Of a DNA stretch of 64,000 nucleotides, positions 1-11,275 are shown piece after piece. Source of the stretch: Gari tellinella (Eukaryota; Mollusca; Bivalvia; Cardiida; Psammobiidae); contig OV277862.1 in NCBI GenBank assembly GCA_922989275.2, forward strand, positions 21,557,543 through 21,621,542, given 5' to 3'. The notes below the pieces were generated by a model. It was given only the letters and a program-made list of their open reading frames with translations, was not told the DNA's origin and did no database searches. How positions within the stretch are numbered: position 1 is the stretch's first letter; every line of letters starts with the position of its first letter. Both the position numbers and the translations under genes were made by a program.

Positions 1-890
1 GGCCTAGATTTCATTGAGGCAATCATATTGATGAAGTTTTATGAAGATCCAATGAAATTTGTAGTCTCTAGAGTGTTAACAATGTTTTTCGATAATTTGA
101 CCTAGTGACCTAGTTTTTGACCGGGCATGACCCACATTCAAACTTGACCTAGATTTCATTTAGGCAAACATTTTGATGAAGTTTCATGAAGATCCAATGA
201 AATTTGTAGTCTCTAGAGTGTTAACAAGGTTTTTCGAAGATTTGACCTAGTGACCTAGTTTTTGACCGGACATGACCCACATTCGAACTTGGCCTAGATT
301 TCATTAAGGCAATCATATTGATGAAGTTTCATGAAGATCCAATGAAATTTGTAGCCTCTAGAGTGTTAACAAGGTTTTTCGACAATTTGACCTAGTGACC
401 TAGTTTTTGACCGGACATGACCCACATTCGAACTTGACCTAGATTTCATTGAGGCAATCACATTGATGAACTTTCATGAAGATCCCATGAAATTTGTAGT
501 CTCTAGAGTGTTAACAAGGTTTTTCAAAGATTTGACCTAGTGACCTAGTTTTTGACCGGACATGACCCACATTCGAACTTGGCCTAGATTTCATTGAGGC
601 AATCATATTGATGAAGTTTCATGAAGATCCAATGAAATTTGTAGCCTCTAGAGTGTTAACAAGGTTTTTCGATAATTTGACCTAGTGACCTAGTTTTTGA
701 CCGGACATGACCCACATTCGAACTTGACCTAGATTTCATTTAGGCAAACATTGTGACCAAGTTTCATCAAGATCCAATGAGATTTGAACCTGCTAGAGTG
801 TTAACGAACAATTGTGAAGGGACGGACGTACAGACGACGGACATCCAGCGATCCTAAAAGCTCACCTTGGCACTACGTGCCAGGTGAGCT
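1..890 (-). mobile_element. Family-1 tandem-repeat element (GGCAC-hairpin subtype), right-hand 5' end
   Basis: About six units of roughly 145 bp run from the window edge. Each holds 'tgacctagtgacctag', 'ttgaccggacatgaccc' and 'ctctagagtgttaac' in the same order, with slight differences between alternating units. The block ends in a hairpin at 859-890 whose arms are AGCTCACC and GGTGAGCT around an inner GGCAC/GTGCC stem. Just inside the hairpin lies GTC/GAC-rich simple sequence. Read on the minus strand this is the 5' terminus of the same element found at 4446-5291 and 51471-52532. The 3' end lies outside the window. No protein is encoded. Confidence 0.85.
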
Positions 891-1715
891 AAAAATGGTA
901 CGCTTTGATCTGGAGTTCTAATCCTTACCATTTGATGATTTGGTCACATATTAATTATCATGGATGACTGGCTCACGCCGCTGTAAAGCATCACTGACTG
1001 TGTTGTACCACACAAGAAAACCATCCAACATTAAAGTTCAACAACATCATGGGTTTTTCCCTTCATTTTCTGTCCTGACTCCATCATTTACATAGTTTCT
1101 GAAAAATAAAATTTATCTAAATTAGTGATGTATAATTAGTAACCAGAATTATACTCACTGTAGGGACGGGTCCATGGAATTTTAATTCAAATTCAATGTT
1201 CTTTCAGAGATGTCCTTGAAGTGAAAAAGTTGTGAGTTTTTGCACCTCAAAGAACTATTTTACAATAGAGTCCTTTGCAAATTCAATAAGTATTTTAATG
1301 GGTACTCTCGTAACTCTGAGGGAATGGTGGGGGGAAAACTCATTTGAATTTTCATTATATATATATATCATAGATTCAAAATTGCCAAAACAATGTGGAA
1401 TTCTAGTGTATTAGTGTTAAAAAAACACACTAAAGAAATTGTGTTCAGTAGTGATTAAATAAATAATATATAAAGAATCAATGTGTCAAATATTTTTTTG
1501 GCGACTTTGAATTGGATAGTTACAAAATAGACATGGTCCGAAACATCAAACACGGAAATCTACTCTCTAACTACGAAAAACGCGTAACATGCGTTTCTCG
1601 CACGTTGTCGACATTATAACAGTATCTTCTCAGCAGACTCGGTTATTAACTTCATCTTTCGACGTTTCACGTCTTTATCACAAAAAAGCTGATCGATTCA
1701 CACGCCTTTTTCATA
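891..1715. other. Unassigned AT-rich sequence
   Basis: I see no coding signal, repeat unit or terminal inverted repeat here. A short TA run lies near 1357-1370. The only open frame (1232-1414) is 60 codons with low-complexity content and no recognisable motif. Confidence 0.5.
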
Positions 1716-2805
1716 AAACAAGAGCCGCATGCGGCCCTAAATCGCTCACCTGGTACCCATGATTACGGTCATGTAAATGGACCAGTAATTATTACTTTTT
1801 CACTTATTCACCCCACCCACTGGTGGCCATGTTGTTTGAGCTAGTAAGATTATTTGTAGAAAACTGGCAAAGGGTCACCCATGATTCATTATTTGTGTAA
1901 AATTATTCTTAAATCAGACCAATAGTTTCAGAGAAATTGTTTTTGAAAGTTTTTCTATACAGAAATATAAGGAAAACTTGCCCCACCAACTGGCGGCCAT
2001 GCTTTTTAAGATAACAAAATGATTTTAAGAAATCTGGTAGAGGGTCATCAATTTACCATTTGTGTAAAATTATTTTGAATTTGCAACAGTAGTTTCAGAG
2101 AAGTTTTACTATACAGTAACATAAGGAAAACGTGCCCCACCCACTGGCAGCCATGTTTATTTTAAGATAACAAAATATTTTTTAGAAATCTGGTAGAGGG
2201 TCATCAATTGACCATTTGTGTAAAATTATTTTGAATTTGCACCAGTAGTTTCAGAGGAGAAGATTTTTAAAGTTTTTACTATACAGTAACATAAGGAAAA
2301 TCTGCCCCACCCACTGACTGGAGGCCATGTTTTTTTAGATATCAAAATAATTTTAAGAAATCTGGAAGAGGGTCACCCATGGTTCATTTGCATAAAATTA
2401 CTGACAAATCGGACCAGTAGTTTTTGAAAAGAAGATTTTTAAAGTTTTCACTATATATCAATATAAGGAAAATCTGCCCCACCCACTAGCGGCCATGTTT
2501 TTTAAGATAGGAAAATTATTTTAAGAAATCTGATAGAGGGTCACCAATGGCACATTTGGGTAAAATTATTTACAATTCGGACCTGTAGTTTTTGACGAGA
2601 AGATTTTTAAAGTGTTTTCAATTGGTTGCCATGGCAACCACAATTTCAATTGGATGACCTATATTTGAAGAAATCTGAGAGAGTACCTTACAAGGAACAA
2701 TCCTATGAAGTTTTGATGAAATTGGCACAGTGGTTTCCAAGAAAAAGATCTTTGAAGAAAAAGTTTGACGACGGACGGACGACGGACACAGGGCGATCAC
2801 AATAG
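1716..2805 (-). mobile_element. Family-1 tandem-repeat element (CCACCCACTGG subtype), minus orientation
   Basis: The left edge is a family-1 3' terminus in reverse: 'aaacaagagccgcatgcggccctaaatcgctcacctg', with a 6-bp hairpin stem at 1722-1737. Inside are about five units of roughly 165 bp, each with 'tgccccacccactgg', 'atctggtagagggtca' and 'agtagtttcagag'. The right side keeps the GACGGACGGAC simple repeat (2769-2795) and 'gatcacaatag', but the 5' hairpin has decayed. A perfect GTTGCCATGGCAAC palindrome sits at 2625-2638. Confidence 0.75.
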
Positions 2806-2961
2806 ACCGTTGACTTTTCCATTTGATTTTGACCCAACACTACCGGCCGGTCACTTTATCGTGACACCGACGAAACCAGTTGTTACTATATGCTACATGT
2901 AACCCGAAACCCTGAGCGAGGAGGGAAGTCATTAAAAACACTAATTTTTAAGTCTTTGGTT

Positions 2962-3037
2962 TGCCCCGGCCTGGGATTGAACCCGCAACCTCCTGCACTA
3001 GAACGGGATGCTCTACCACTGAGCTACGTACACAGAC
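2962..3037 (-). pseudogene. tRNA-like SINE head / tRNA pseudogene
   Basis: On the minus strand an A-box-like TAGCTCAGTGGTAGAGC (3010-3026) is followed about 25 nt later by a B-box-like GGGTTCAATCCC (2974-2985). Both are correctly spaced for an RNA polymerase III tRNA promoter. The anticodon stem has mismatches, the loop would read CTA, and the two acceptor ends do not pair. I therefore read it as a tRNA-derived SINE or pseudogene rather than a working tRNA. Confidence 0.6.
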
Positions 3038-3040
3038 CGT

Positions 3041-4135
3041 GTCAGTGTTGATCATCTAAAATAGAAGTACTCTTGTTTAATATTTCGGCAGTCTTTACCT
3101 TGTGAAATGGTTACAGCTGTTAAGCCACCTCAATATCTCTGGTCCATGGATCTTTAAATAAGATGTTTCAACAGTGTTGTAACTATTCTATTGGTTGACT
3201 CATGGAATCTGAAATAGAGACATATGCTTTGATAAAATTAAAGTGTATCTAGATCTAAATTTGAGTTGTGAGAAGATAGATAAAATCACATCTAAATAAC
3301 TTGTTTACCACACATTAAACTCTAATTAACTTGTTTAAACTAAAAGAATGTATTTAAATCTAAGAAAAACAATCAAATACGGGACAACTTAATTACAAAA
3401 TGTTGAAACGATTTTCTGTATCTAACTATACACTGCAATCACTATTCTATAGTGTGTAGGCCGAATTAAACCAGTTACGATTTGACTTGGGACGAATTGA
3501 ACCGCTACGTTTTCAGCATAGGAGATTGTATTCACCTGAATCTGCCTATCAATTGCATTTCAAATGATGGATTAGGTAAATAAATATTTGCAGCTTCGAC
3601 TTGAACACCTATCTACTGAAACAAATCTAAATACATGTAAATATATCTGCATTAAATCTTACAATATCCTAGTAGGATCAACTGACAAAAACAAACACCC
3701 AGGCAGCGTGCGATAACATCTGAATTAATTTATACACGAACATACAAGTTTAAATACACAATTTACCTTTAATCACAACACGCATTGTCCGCGACAGCGT
3801 GTATGAGCCATACAAGGTGTGATTTCTTGGTAAAAACACAGGGACATTCATGTATCGTCGTTACAAATTATGGCTCTTCATTTCAAATTTCGAGACCAAC
3901 AGCTAGCGCATGCGCGGAACGGAGCACACGGAGAAACTTCGACCCCATAGAGTTTCGGCCTTTCACGTAAATAATGTGTTATTCTTTCTGCTAGAAACAG
4001 AGAATAAACGTGAATTATCTCTGAAATAATATTATGCGCATATGAAAACTACGGAAAACGTTGAAGAGAATTTAAAATTGTTCTTTCCTTAAAGTTAAAT
4101 GGCTATTTCTTAAAATTATATTTTCCAAGATAAAA
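3041..4135. other. Unassigned AT-rich sequence
   Basis: No exon, repeat family or inverted repeat recognised. The open frame at 3785-3970 lacks any familiar domain. Confidence 0.45.
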
Positions 4136-4345
4136 AAAACAACAGCAGTGGGTGGGGCACTCGTATTTCCTTTATTTGGCTATAATATAGTGGAAACTTT
4201 AAAATTCTTCTTTTTTGAAACCACTGACTCAATTTAAAAATAATTTCATACAAATGGGTGAATCTGTATCAGATTTCTTCAAATATAGGTCTATCAGTTG
4301 AAACTGTGGTTGCCATGGCAACCAATTGAAACAACTTTAAAAATC
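4136..4345 (+). repeat. Fragment of the CCACCCACTGG-subtype family-1 element
   Basis: The segment shares, in order, 'gtgggtggggca', 'agtggaaactttaaa', 'gaaaccactgactc', 'caaatgggtga' and the GTTGCCATGGCAAC palindrome (4309-4322) with the reverse complement of 2400-2660. Both ends of the element are missing. It lies just upstream of the next full element. Confidence 0.6.
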
Positions 4346-4445
4346 TTGCCTAAATGAAACTGCAGTTCTGAATTGAAAGTAAATTCACACAACTGATTCA
4401 GAGAGAGAGAGAGAGAGAGAGGGGGGGAGGGTTATTGTCTTTATT

Positions 4446-5291
4446 AGCTCACCTGGCACGTAGTGCCAAGGTGAGCTTTTAGGATCGCTGGATGTCCGTC
4501 GTCTGTCCGTCCGTCCACAATTGTTCGTTAACACTCTACCAGGTTCAGATCTCATTGGATCTTGATGAAACTTGGTCACAATGTTTGCCTCAATGAAATC
4601 AAGGTCAAGTTCGAATGTGGGTCATGTCCGGTCAAAAACTAGGTCACTAGGTCAAATTATCGAAAAACCTTGTTAACACTCTAGAGGCTACAAATTTCAT
4701 TGGATCTTCATGAAACTTCATCAATATGATTGGCCTAATGAAATCTAGGCCAAGTTCGAATGTGGGTCATGTCCGGTCAAAATCTAGGTCACTAGGTCAA
4801 ATCTTCGAAAAACCTTGTTAACACTCTAGAGACTACAAATTTCATTGGATCTTCATGAAACTTCATCAAAATGTTTGCCTCAATGAAATCTAGGTCAAGT
4901 TCGAATGTGGGTCATGTCTGGTCAAAAACTAGGTCACAAGGTCAAATTATCGAAAAACCTTGTTAACACTCTAGAGGCAACAAATTTCATTTGATCTTCA
5001 TGAAACTTCATCAATATGATTGCCTCAATGAAATCTAGGCCAAGTTTGAATGTGGGTCATGTCCGGTCAAAAACTAGGTCACTAGGTCAAATCATCGAAA
5101 AACCTTGTTAACACTCTATAGAGACCTCAAAATTCATTGAATCTTCATGAAACTTGAACAAAATGTTTGTCTCATTGAAATCGAGGTCAAGTTGGAATGA
5201 GGGTCATGCCCGGTCAAAAACTAGGTCACATGGTGTACATGGTTACATGGTTACCAGGTGAGCGATTTAGGGCCATAGTGGCCCTTGTTTT
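4446..5291 (+). mobile_element. Family-1 tandem-repeat element (GGCAC-hairpin subtype), complete
   Basis: Both termini are present. The 5' hairpin is at 4446-4477 (AGCTCACC...GGTGAGCT, inner GGCAC/GTGCC), followed by GTCCGTCC-type simple repeat to about 4515. About five units of roughly 145 bp follow, each carrying AGGTCActAGGTCA or a near copy (4641-4654, 4786-4799). The 3' terminus is CAGGTGAGCG (5255-5264), then a GGGCCA/TGGCCC hairpin (5270-5284), then CTTGTTT. A (GA)n run at 4400-4420 flanks it. It is non-coding and presumably non-autonomous. Confidence 0.88.
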
Positions 5292-5559
5292 TTTTTAAGA
5301 TATTTACTCCAGTTTAACTGATGCTAGTGGAATAAAATTTCATATATGGAAATAGCTAGCTTGGAGAGATTAAGTGCAGGGTCCATAACTCTGACTAGAC
5401 ATTAATATTTTCGGAGTTATTCCCCTTTGTTATATTTGACCAAAAGACCTTCCTCATTTGTACATATATGACTTCTTTGTTTTATGGCGATAATTTTGAA
5501 TCCATGAACACCCTGATTTTATTAAATAATTAAAAAGATACAATTTTTTAAAACTTTTT

Positions 5560-5965
5560 TCACGTTTTGGACTTAAACATTTTTTCAAAATTCACAGTCC
5601 AAAATTCCGCCTTGTTGCAATAGTCTAAGTATGAAATTCCGCCTCATTCAGGCAGAATTTTAACTAAGTCCGAAATTCCGCCTTATTGAAATAGTCTAAG
5701 TAAAAAATTCCGCCTCAATTTCCAATGTTTTCTCATTTTCCGCCTCGAGATGCTAGTCTAAGTGAGAAATTCCGCCTCTGAAAAATGTCAAAGTACAAAA
5801 TTCCGCCTGGATTTTAAATTCCGCCCGGAATCTTCTCAAAATTCCGCCCGTAAAACTGACTGACTTGAGGCGGAATTTAGGTTTCCGCCCCAAGTCCGCC
5901 CGGAATCGGCCATTTCCGCCCCAATTCCGCCTCATTTCCGGGCGGATTCCGCCTGGATTTTTCGT
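5560..5965 (+). repeat. Clustered AATTCCGCC motif array
   Basis: AATTCCGCC occurs in the same orientation at about 5603, 5635, 5674, 5706, 5768, 5799, 5817 and 5840, and once inverted at 5869-5877. TTTCCGCC and GTCCGCC variants continue to 5960. Several copies are preceded by 'agtctaagt', which suggests a degenerate 30-65-bp tandem unit. The motif rarely occurs elsewhere in the window. Open frames on either strand here simply follow the repeat. Confidence 0.7.
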
Positions 5966-6090
5966 ACGGGTAGAATCGCACCAATATTTTTCTTAAGGAG
6001 TCGATATAGGCTCTCCGAGCCAAAAACTGTACCTTCCAGGCTAAGAAGCTACCCTTATAGTATATTTTTATACTAAAGGCAACATTTTTG

Positions 6091-6150
6091 CAAACAGTTT
6101 GGATCCAGGTCAGATGCCACATTATGCTGCATCTAATCTGGATCCAAACT
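6091..6150. repeat. Dispersed GGATCC palindrome, copy 1
   Basis: Imperfect inverted repeat with arms beginning GTTTGGATCCAGGTCAGATG and ending in the complementary CATCTAATCTGGATCCAAAC. It is followed by 'tatttgctactcatttacatag', which also follows the copies at 6590 and 14108. It could form a hairpin with roughly 25-bp arms. Confidence 0.75.
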
Positions 6151-6349
6151 ATTTGCTACTCATTTACATAGTTTCTTATATTTATAAAATATAAGTTATG
6201 AGTTTTTTACATATTTCACATACAAACATTTGTAGCCGACAACAGTTCAGCATGATAATAGCAATTTCCCCTAGAGAACAGGTGCTATTATATAACTGAC
6301 CCATAGCTCTGACCTCAGGTCACAGAGACTGGTGATGTCTGCTACATTT

Positions 6350-6428
6350 TTATGTCCCGGCAAAACTTAGTTGGAGGCATATTGTTTTTGGTCTGTCTGT
6401 TTGTTTGTTAGTGTTTTGTCTGTCTGTT

Positions 6429-6460
<32 letters not shown>

Positions 6461-6660
6461 AGTCTACAATTAAGTCTGTCTGTCTGTCTGTCTGTCAGTC
6501 TACAATTAATTCTGTCTGTCTGTCAGTCTACAATTAAGTCTGTCTGTCTGTCTGTCTGTCAGTCTACAATTAATTCTTGGCCATAAACAGTATGGATCCA
6601 GGTCAGATGCCACATAATACTGCATCTAATCTGGATCAAAACTATTTGCCACTCATTTAC
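6350..6660 (+). repeat. Family-4-like 5' terminus, (TCTG)n microsatellite, and GGATCC palindrome copy 2
   Basis: 'tttttatgtcccggc...ggaggcatattgttttt' (6350-6390) resembles the 5' hairpin of the ATGCCCCC family. It is followed by TCTG/TTTG repeats to about 6570, interrupted three times by 'cagtctacaattaa'. A second copy of the 6091 palindrome follows at 6590-6650. The 71-codon Cys/Leu/Ser/Val frame across it is a translated microsatellite. Confidence 0.65.
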
Positions 6661-6701
6661 ATACTTTCTTATATTAATAAAATGGATATTATGATACTTA
6701 T

Positions 6702-7110
6702 TAACCCATTACCCCATACATATTCCTTTTTACGCCTTTAATTTATTCCTCCACTGATGAAAATAATTTCACTTTATACAGTCATTGTTGTCGTTAACAA
6801 TTGCTTCAAATGATATCTCCTCATATACCGCTTGACAGATTTCAACCAAACTTTACAGGAATGTTCCTTGGGTCAAGGTCTTTCAAAACAATTCAAAAAA
6901 TAAAAAACAATGTAGAACTCTGGTTGCCATGGCAACCAACGTGAAAAAATAAGGAAATCTTAAAAAATCTTTTTGTCTGAAACCACAAGGGTCAGAGCCT
7001 AGATATTTGGCACATAGCATCATCTACTGGTCCTCTATCAAGTTTGTACAAACTATGCCCCTCACGGCCTGGGGTCAAAATTGGCTCCCCCCGGGGGTCA
7101 TAGTTTTACA
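6702..7110 (+). repeat. TTAACCCATTACCCCATA MITE end fused to a family-1 fragment
   Basis: TTAACCCATTACCCCATA at 6702-6720 opens a sequence shared with 14583 and 22380. From about 6786 it continues as a family-1 internal segment ('gttaacaattgcttcaaatgatatc', 'aaccaaactttacagg'), closest to 21775-21960. That segment includes GTTGCCATGGCAAC at 6923-6936 and ends near 'gggggtcatagttttacatag'. No complete element is preserved. Confidence 0.6.
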
Positions 7111-7140
7111 TAGACGTAACGTCAAACGCTCATGCCCCCT

Positions 7141-7873
7141 TTGAAATATGCTCACATGACCGTTCATTTTGCCTTTCAAAGCATGTAAAGATTTAGTACA
7201 ATACTAATGTTATATATCAAAATGAACGTCCAAGATTACTGAATGTCATGATGCATTCATATTTTAGAAATATACAAAACGTAATTAAAATGAGTCGTCA
7301 TTACTAGTAATGATCAGTAAAAAATCAAATGTCCCATGTTACATTTGCATACAGCTGTTTGTGATGAAACGTATGTGTTCCGTTCAAACGCGGGTAATTG
7401 CATACATTTCATCTGCAGCGTTGATGGAACATCATTTCCAGATATAATGCACACAATTATTTTAAAATTCTACATTAATGGAAGACAAATGGAGGATAAA
7501 TCAAAGTAAGAGAATTTGTCCCATGCTCCCAAAAAATTGTAAGCACTGTTTTTAATCAACTATCTGACATATAAATAATTTATATTAGTTCATTAATTCA
7601 TATTTACATTCAACCTGTAAAGTCTCTATGTAATCGTATTAAAAATATGCAGGTCAATTCTCGATGAACCTACGAATCGAATCCGGTCCCAGCCAGTTAG
7701 AAAGAGGGCGGAGTCTCCGCCGCGAAGAAAATCTTCCATACGGCGGAGAGATACCGACCAAGTTAGGATCTACTTTTAGATTATCCTTTTGGGTATTTCG
7801 AAACCCCTATTTAAAGTCGCAGACAGTTTAATTAAAATCAATGTGCGATAAAAAAAAATTAATTGCTGTTTTT
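7141..7873. other. Unassigned sequence
   Basis: No recognisable coding, RNA or repeat structure. It includes a short GGCGGAG-rich stretch around 7705-7750. Confidence 0.4.
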
Positions 7874-9363
7874 AGCTCGACTTTTTCAAAAAGTCGAGCT
7901 ATTGTCGTCACCCTGTCGTCTGCGTCTGCGTCAGCGTCTGCGTCTGCGTCGGTTAAGTTTTTTGCTTAAGGTTTTTGTAAGAGTCCATTTCTCAATAACT
8001 ATCAAAGGTATCCATTTGAAACTTGGAATAGTTGTTCAGTATTAAAAGGGCAACTCATTACAACAAGACAGGTAACCCTGGGATTTGTCATTTCAGAGTT
8101 ATTGCCCTTGTTTTATTTACTTAAAAATTATAAATTAACATATCTCAATAACTATCAAAGGTATCCATTTGAAACTTTGAATAGTTGTTAAGTATCAAAA
8201 TGGCAACTCATTACAACAAGGCAGGAAACCCTGTGATTTGTCATTTCAGAGTTATTGCCCTTGTTTTATTTACTTAAATATTATAAATTAACATATCTCA
8301 ATAACTATCAGGGGTATCCATTTGAAACTTTGAATAGTTATTAAGTATCAAAAGAGCAACTCATTACAACAAGGCAGGTAACCCTAGGATTTGCCATTCC
8401 AGAGTTATTGCCCCTGTTTTATTTACTTAAAAAATATAAATTAACATATCTCAATAACTAGCAAAGGTATACATTTGAAACTTTGAATACTTGTTTAGTA
8501 TCAAAAGGGCAACTCATTACAACAAGGCAGGTAATCCAGGGATTTGTCATTACAGAGTTATGGCCCATGTTTTATTTTACTTAAAAATTGTAAATTAACA
8601 TATCTAAATAACTATGAAAGATATTAACTTGAAACTTTAAATACCTGTTAAGTATCAAAAGGACAACTCATTACAACAAGGTAGGTTACTCTGTGATTTG
8701 TGATTCCAGAGTAATTGCCCTTGATTTATTTACTTAAAACTTGTACATTGAAATATCTTAATAACTGTCAAAGGTTTTAATTTGAAACTTTAAATACTTG
8801 TGTTATAACAAAAGGGCAACTCATTCAAACAAGAAAGGTGACCGGGGATTTGCCATTCCAGAGTTATTGCCCTTGTTTTTATTTACATAAAACTTGTAAA
8901 TTGAAATTTCTCAATAATTACCATAGGTATTAACTTGAAACTTTTAATGCTTCTTCAGTTTCAAAAGGGCATCACCTTTCAACACAGCAGATAACCATGG
9001 GATTTGTCATTGCAGAGTTATTGCCCTTGTTTGACTAAGAATTTGTATATGAAATTATTCAGTAACCGTAGAAAGTTATTAATTTAAAACTTCCAATATA
9101 TTTGAATACTTGTTTAGTTTCAAAAGGGCAACGCATTACAACAAGGCAGGTAAAGCAGGCAAAGATATTGTCCTTCTTTTGACTTATAGTTTACTTTAAG
9201 TGGAATGTAGACTGTCCAAGTATGTTTAAGTTGTTGTTGCTTACAAACTTCTATGATCAATAGGGCATTAAACACCCATACACATTCTTTAAGTTTGAAA
9301 AATATAGCCGTCTCAAGTATATGAAAGTCGAGCGTCCAGCACCCGTTTGCGGTGCCCTCGTTA
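7874..9363 (+). mobile_element. Family-2 tandem-repeat element (AGCTCGACTT termini)
   Basis: The 5' hairpin AGCTCGACTttttcaaaAAGTCGAGCT (7874-7900) is followed by a TGCGTC simple repeat (7919-7955). Seven to eight units of roughly 155 bp run to about 9160; each has 'tctcaataactatcaaagg', 'ggcaactcattacaacaagg' and 'cagagttattgcccttg'. The 3' terminus repeats AAGTCGAGCG (9325-9334), then a GCACC/GGTGC hairpin (9339-9355) and CTCGTT. The core is unrelated to family 1 but the terminal layout is the same. Confidence 0.85.
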
Positions 9364-9960
9364 AGGGAGGTTATCATATTACACTCCGTCATTAAAGCTG
9401 TACGCGTTCTCTCCCTTCTCCGAGTGAGCAGGGATCTATTTATAGATTAGACAAGTTGTCTTCCAATTACGGTTTGAAATTGACAATTTCAAACAATTTG
9501 TTCACCAGAATACATAGGAAAGTCGCTCAAACATAAAGCAAAATAATGCATTCACACTTACTAAATTGGTAACGTAATGTTCCGTTATGACATATTTAAA
9601 CTAGCCTATGTGTATATGCCACGGATAGCCGCGGGTGTGTGTACACGCTGACTGTGTACATGTAGTCGCATTTCAGCGTTGCTAAGTGTAAAGCGTGTAT
9701 AAAAACTTGCGCCACCTAATTGTTTAAAATATGCTTTGATAATGGATATTCAGATTGAAATTTTTGTTTTAATTTCTTACGAGCGTTCTTAAAGGGACTC
9801 GCAACCGGATGGTGTACTTGTCAAAATAAAATAAAATACTCAAATAAAAGCAAATTTGTGGCATTATTTGGCTTCTGACATTAAAAAAATATGATCAGTC
9901 CAAAAAAAGTCTCAAGAATCGTCACCGAATCTTAGATTTTTAGATATTTTCCATCGTTTT
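9364..9960. other. Unassigned AT-rich sequence
   Basis: Nothing recognisable beyond a weak inverted repeat around 9470-9500. Confidence 0.4.
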
Positions 9961-9962
9961 TC

Positions 9963-9985
9963 TATACCGACTAGTAGACGGTATA
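9963..9985 (+). repeat. Possible fifth-family 5' hairpin (TATACCG...CGGTATA)
   Basis: TATACCG and CGGTATA form a hairpin after a T-rich stretch and before GTTGTTGTTGTTG. This matches the 5' layout of the tandem-repeat elements, but I see no tandem units or 3' end downstream. Confidence 0.35.
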
Positions 9986-10105
9986 GTTGTTGTTGTTGCT
10001 TCTCTACACGGGCTCAGACATAAACACGAGCCGAATTACGAAGTTGTATGCACTTTCGATGCTACACATTGAAATACGTTAAAATCGATCCGAGATAAAC
10101 GGATA

Positions 10106-10193
10106 GTTCCGTGGTCCATTGGTCTAAGCGGTTTCCCCTATTTTGCCTTCTGTCCGCCAATGCCGGGCCCCAGGTTCGAATCCCACCAGAGAC
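10106..10193 (+). pseudogene. tRNA-like element with long variable region
   Basis: An A-box-like TGGTCCATTGGTCTAAGCGG (10112-10131) is followed about 40 nt later by a B-box GGTTCGAATCCC, and then by a long T run that could act as a pol III terminator. The spacing suggests a Leu/Ser-type tRNA origin. The acceptor ends pair poorly, so I read it as a tRNA pseudogene or SINE head. Prediction with a tRNA covariance model would settle it. Confidence 0.5.
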
Positions 10194-10560
10194 CAATATT
10201 TTTTTTTATTGAAATACATTTTTTTAAACAGAATTTCTTATCCTAAACTAATTCTTTACCATTTATATAAGCGTTTGACACATATTTACAAATTACTATT
10301 TTTAATGCACCATCTGGTTGCGAGTCGGTTTAAAGCACAGCGAGAAAGTTTACTGCGTAAAACCCTGAAATTATCATGCAAATACAGTACATGTAGTAAG
10401 GACTACTTTTGACACCATATTTAGAAACTGGAATGGCTATTACATCGATATTACATCTATCAAACCCATTTGGCCGGTATATGGTATATTCATATACATG
10501 AAAACAAATCTGGTCAAACTACACATTAAATGGATGACAGAAAATTTAAATATAAATATA

Positions 10561-10721
10561 AGGAATAAACAACATCTTTTTGCCGTTCATGACGGTATGA
10601 CTACATTAGCTTCGGGGGTAAATTAAATTGAAAACGCCCTTCGGGCGTTTACAAAATTTACCCCCTGCGAAGCTAATGTAGTCATACCGTCATGAACGTC
10701 AAAAAGATGTTGTTTATTCCT
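10561..10721. repeat. Long near-perfect palindrome (about 64-bp arms)
   Basis: The left arm starts at 10561 with 'aggaataaacaacatctttt'. The right arm (to 10721) is its reverse complement, with one base difference and a 2-3-nt insertion near GGGGGTAAATT. The centre contains a second hairpin of 8 bp with a 3-nt loop (10632-10650, AAACGCCC/GGGCGTTT). No duplication of flanking sequence is obvious. Possibly a fold-back element or cruciform. Confidence 0.85.
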
Positions 10722-11275
10722 ATATTGTTGGCAAAATACACTTTTTGTCCTGTTTTGAAATATAGTGTCGTTTAACCAAAAGCGCTTCAGATATTTCTGT
10801 AATCCGTGAAATGGATTGTCCATTCAAATGTCCCAAAGTAAGAAAACAACGTCATATTTACTTATTCCGTAAAACTGGCGCTGTTTTATTCAAATAATAA
10901 TGAACGTTAGCCAAAAAATAGTCTGATAGGAAAAGTACACTTTTTCTTGCGATTATTTTGATATATAAATTATTGTACTTTTCAATTTACTTATTTTGTA
11001 ATTTACCAAACAAATTGTCCCTAAGAAATGTCCCAGACGCTGGTTTATAATGTGTAACGTTGACGTTCGATAATTAGACAACGTTTAAACATTTTTCGAG
11101 GTTGTGTTTGTTTGTGTTTGTTTATATCTAAAAGAAATTTGCAGCTATAAAAAAGAAACTTCCGTGTAAATTGAAAAAGAAACAAACTGGTATATTTGTA
11201 AAGAAAAGACCATCGCCGTGTCTCTACAGAACATACGAAAGAACGCGTGTAAAAATATAAATAACAACAGTTTTT
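10722..11275. other. Unassigned sequence
   Basis: No exon, repeat or RNA feature recognised. Confidence 0.4.

Noticed and set aside
4446..5291. Regularly spaced direct repeats resembling a CRISPR array
   Set aside because: Units of about 145 bp are contiguous tandem copies with no unique spacers, and the genome is eukaryotic.
6371..6586. Cys/Leu/Ser/Val-rich open frame
   Set aside because: Translation of a (TCTG)n microsatellite.
10632..10650. GC hairpin followed by T-rich sequence, resembling a bacterial terminator
   Set aside because: It is the centre of a larger palindrome in an animal genome; no bacterial gene context exists.
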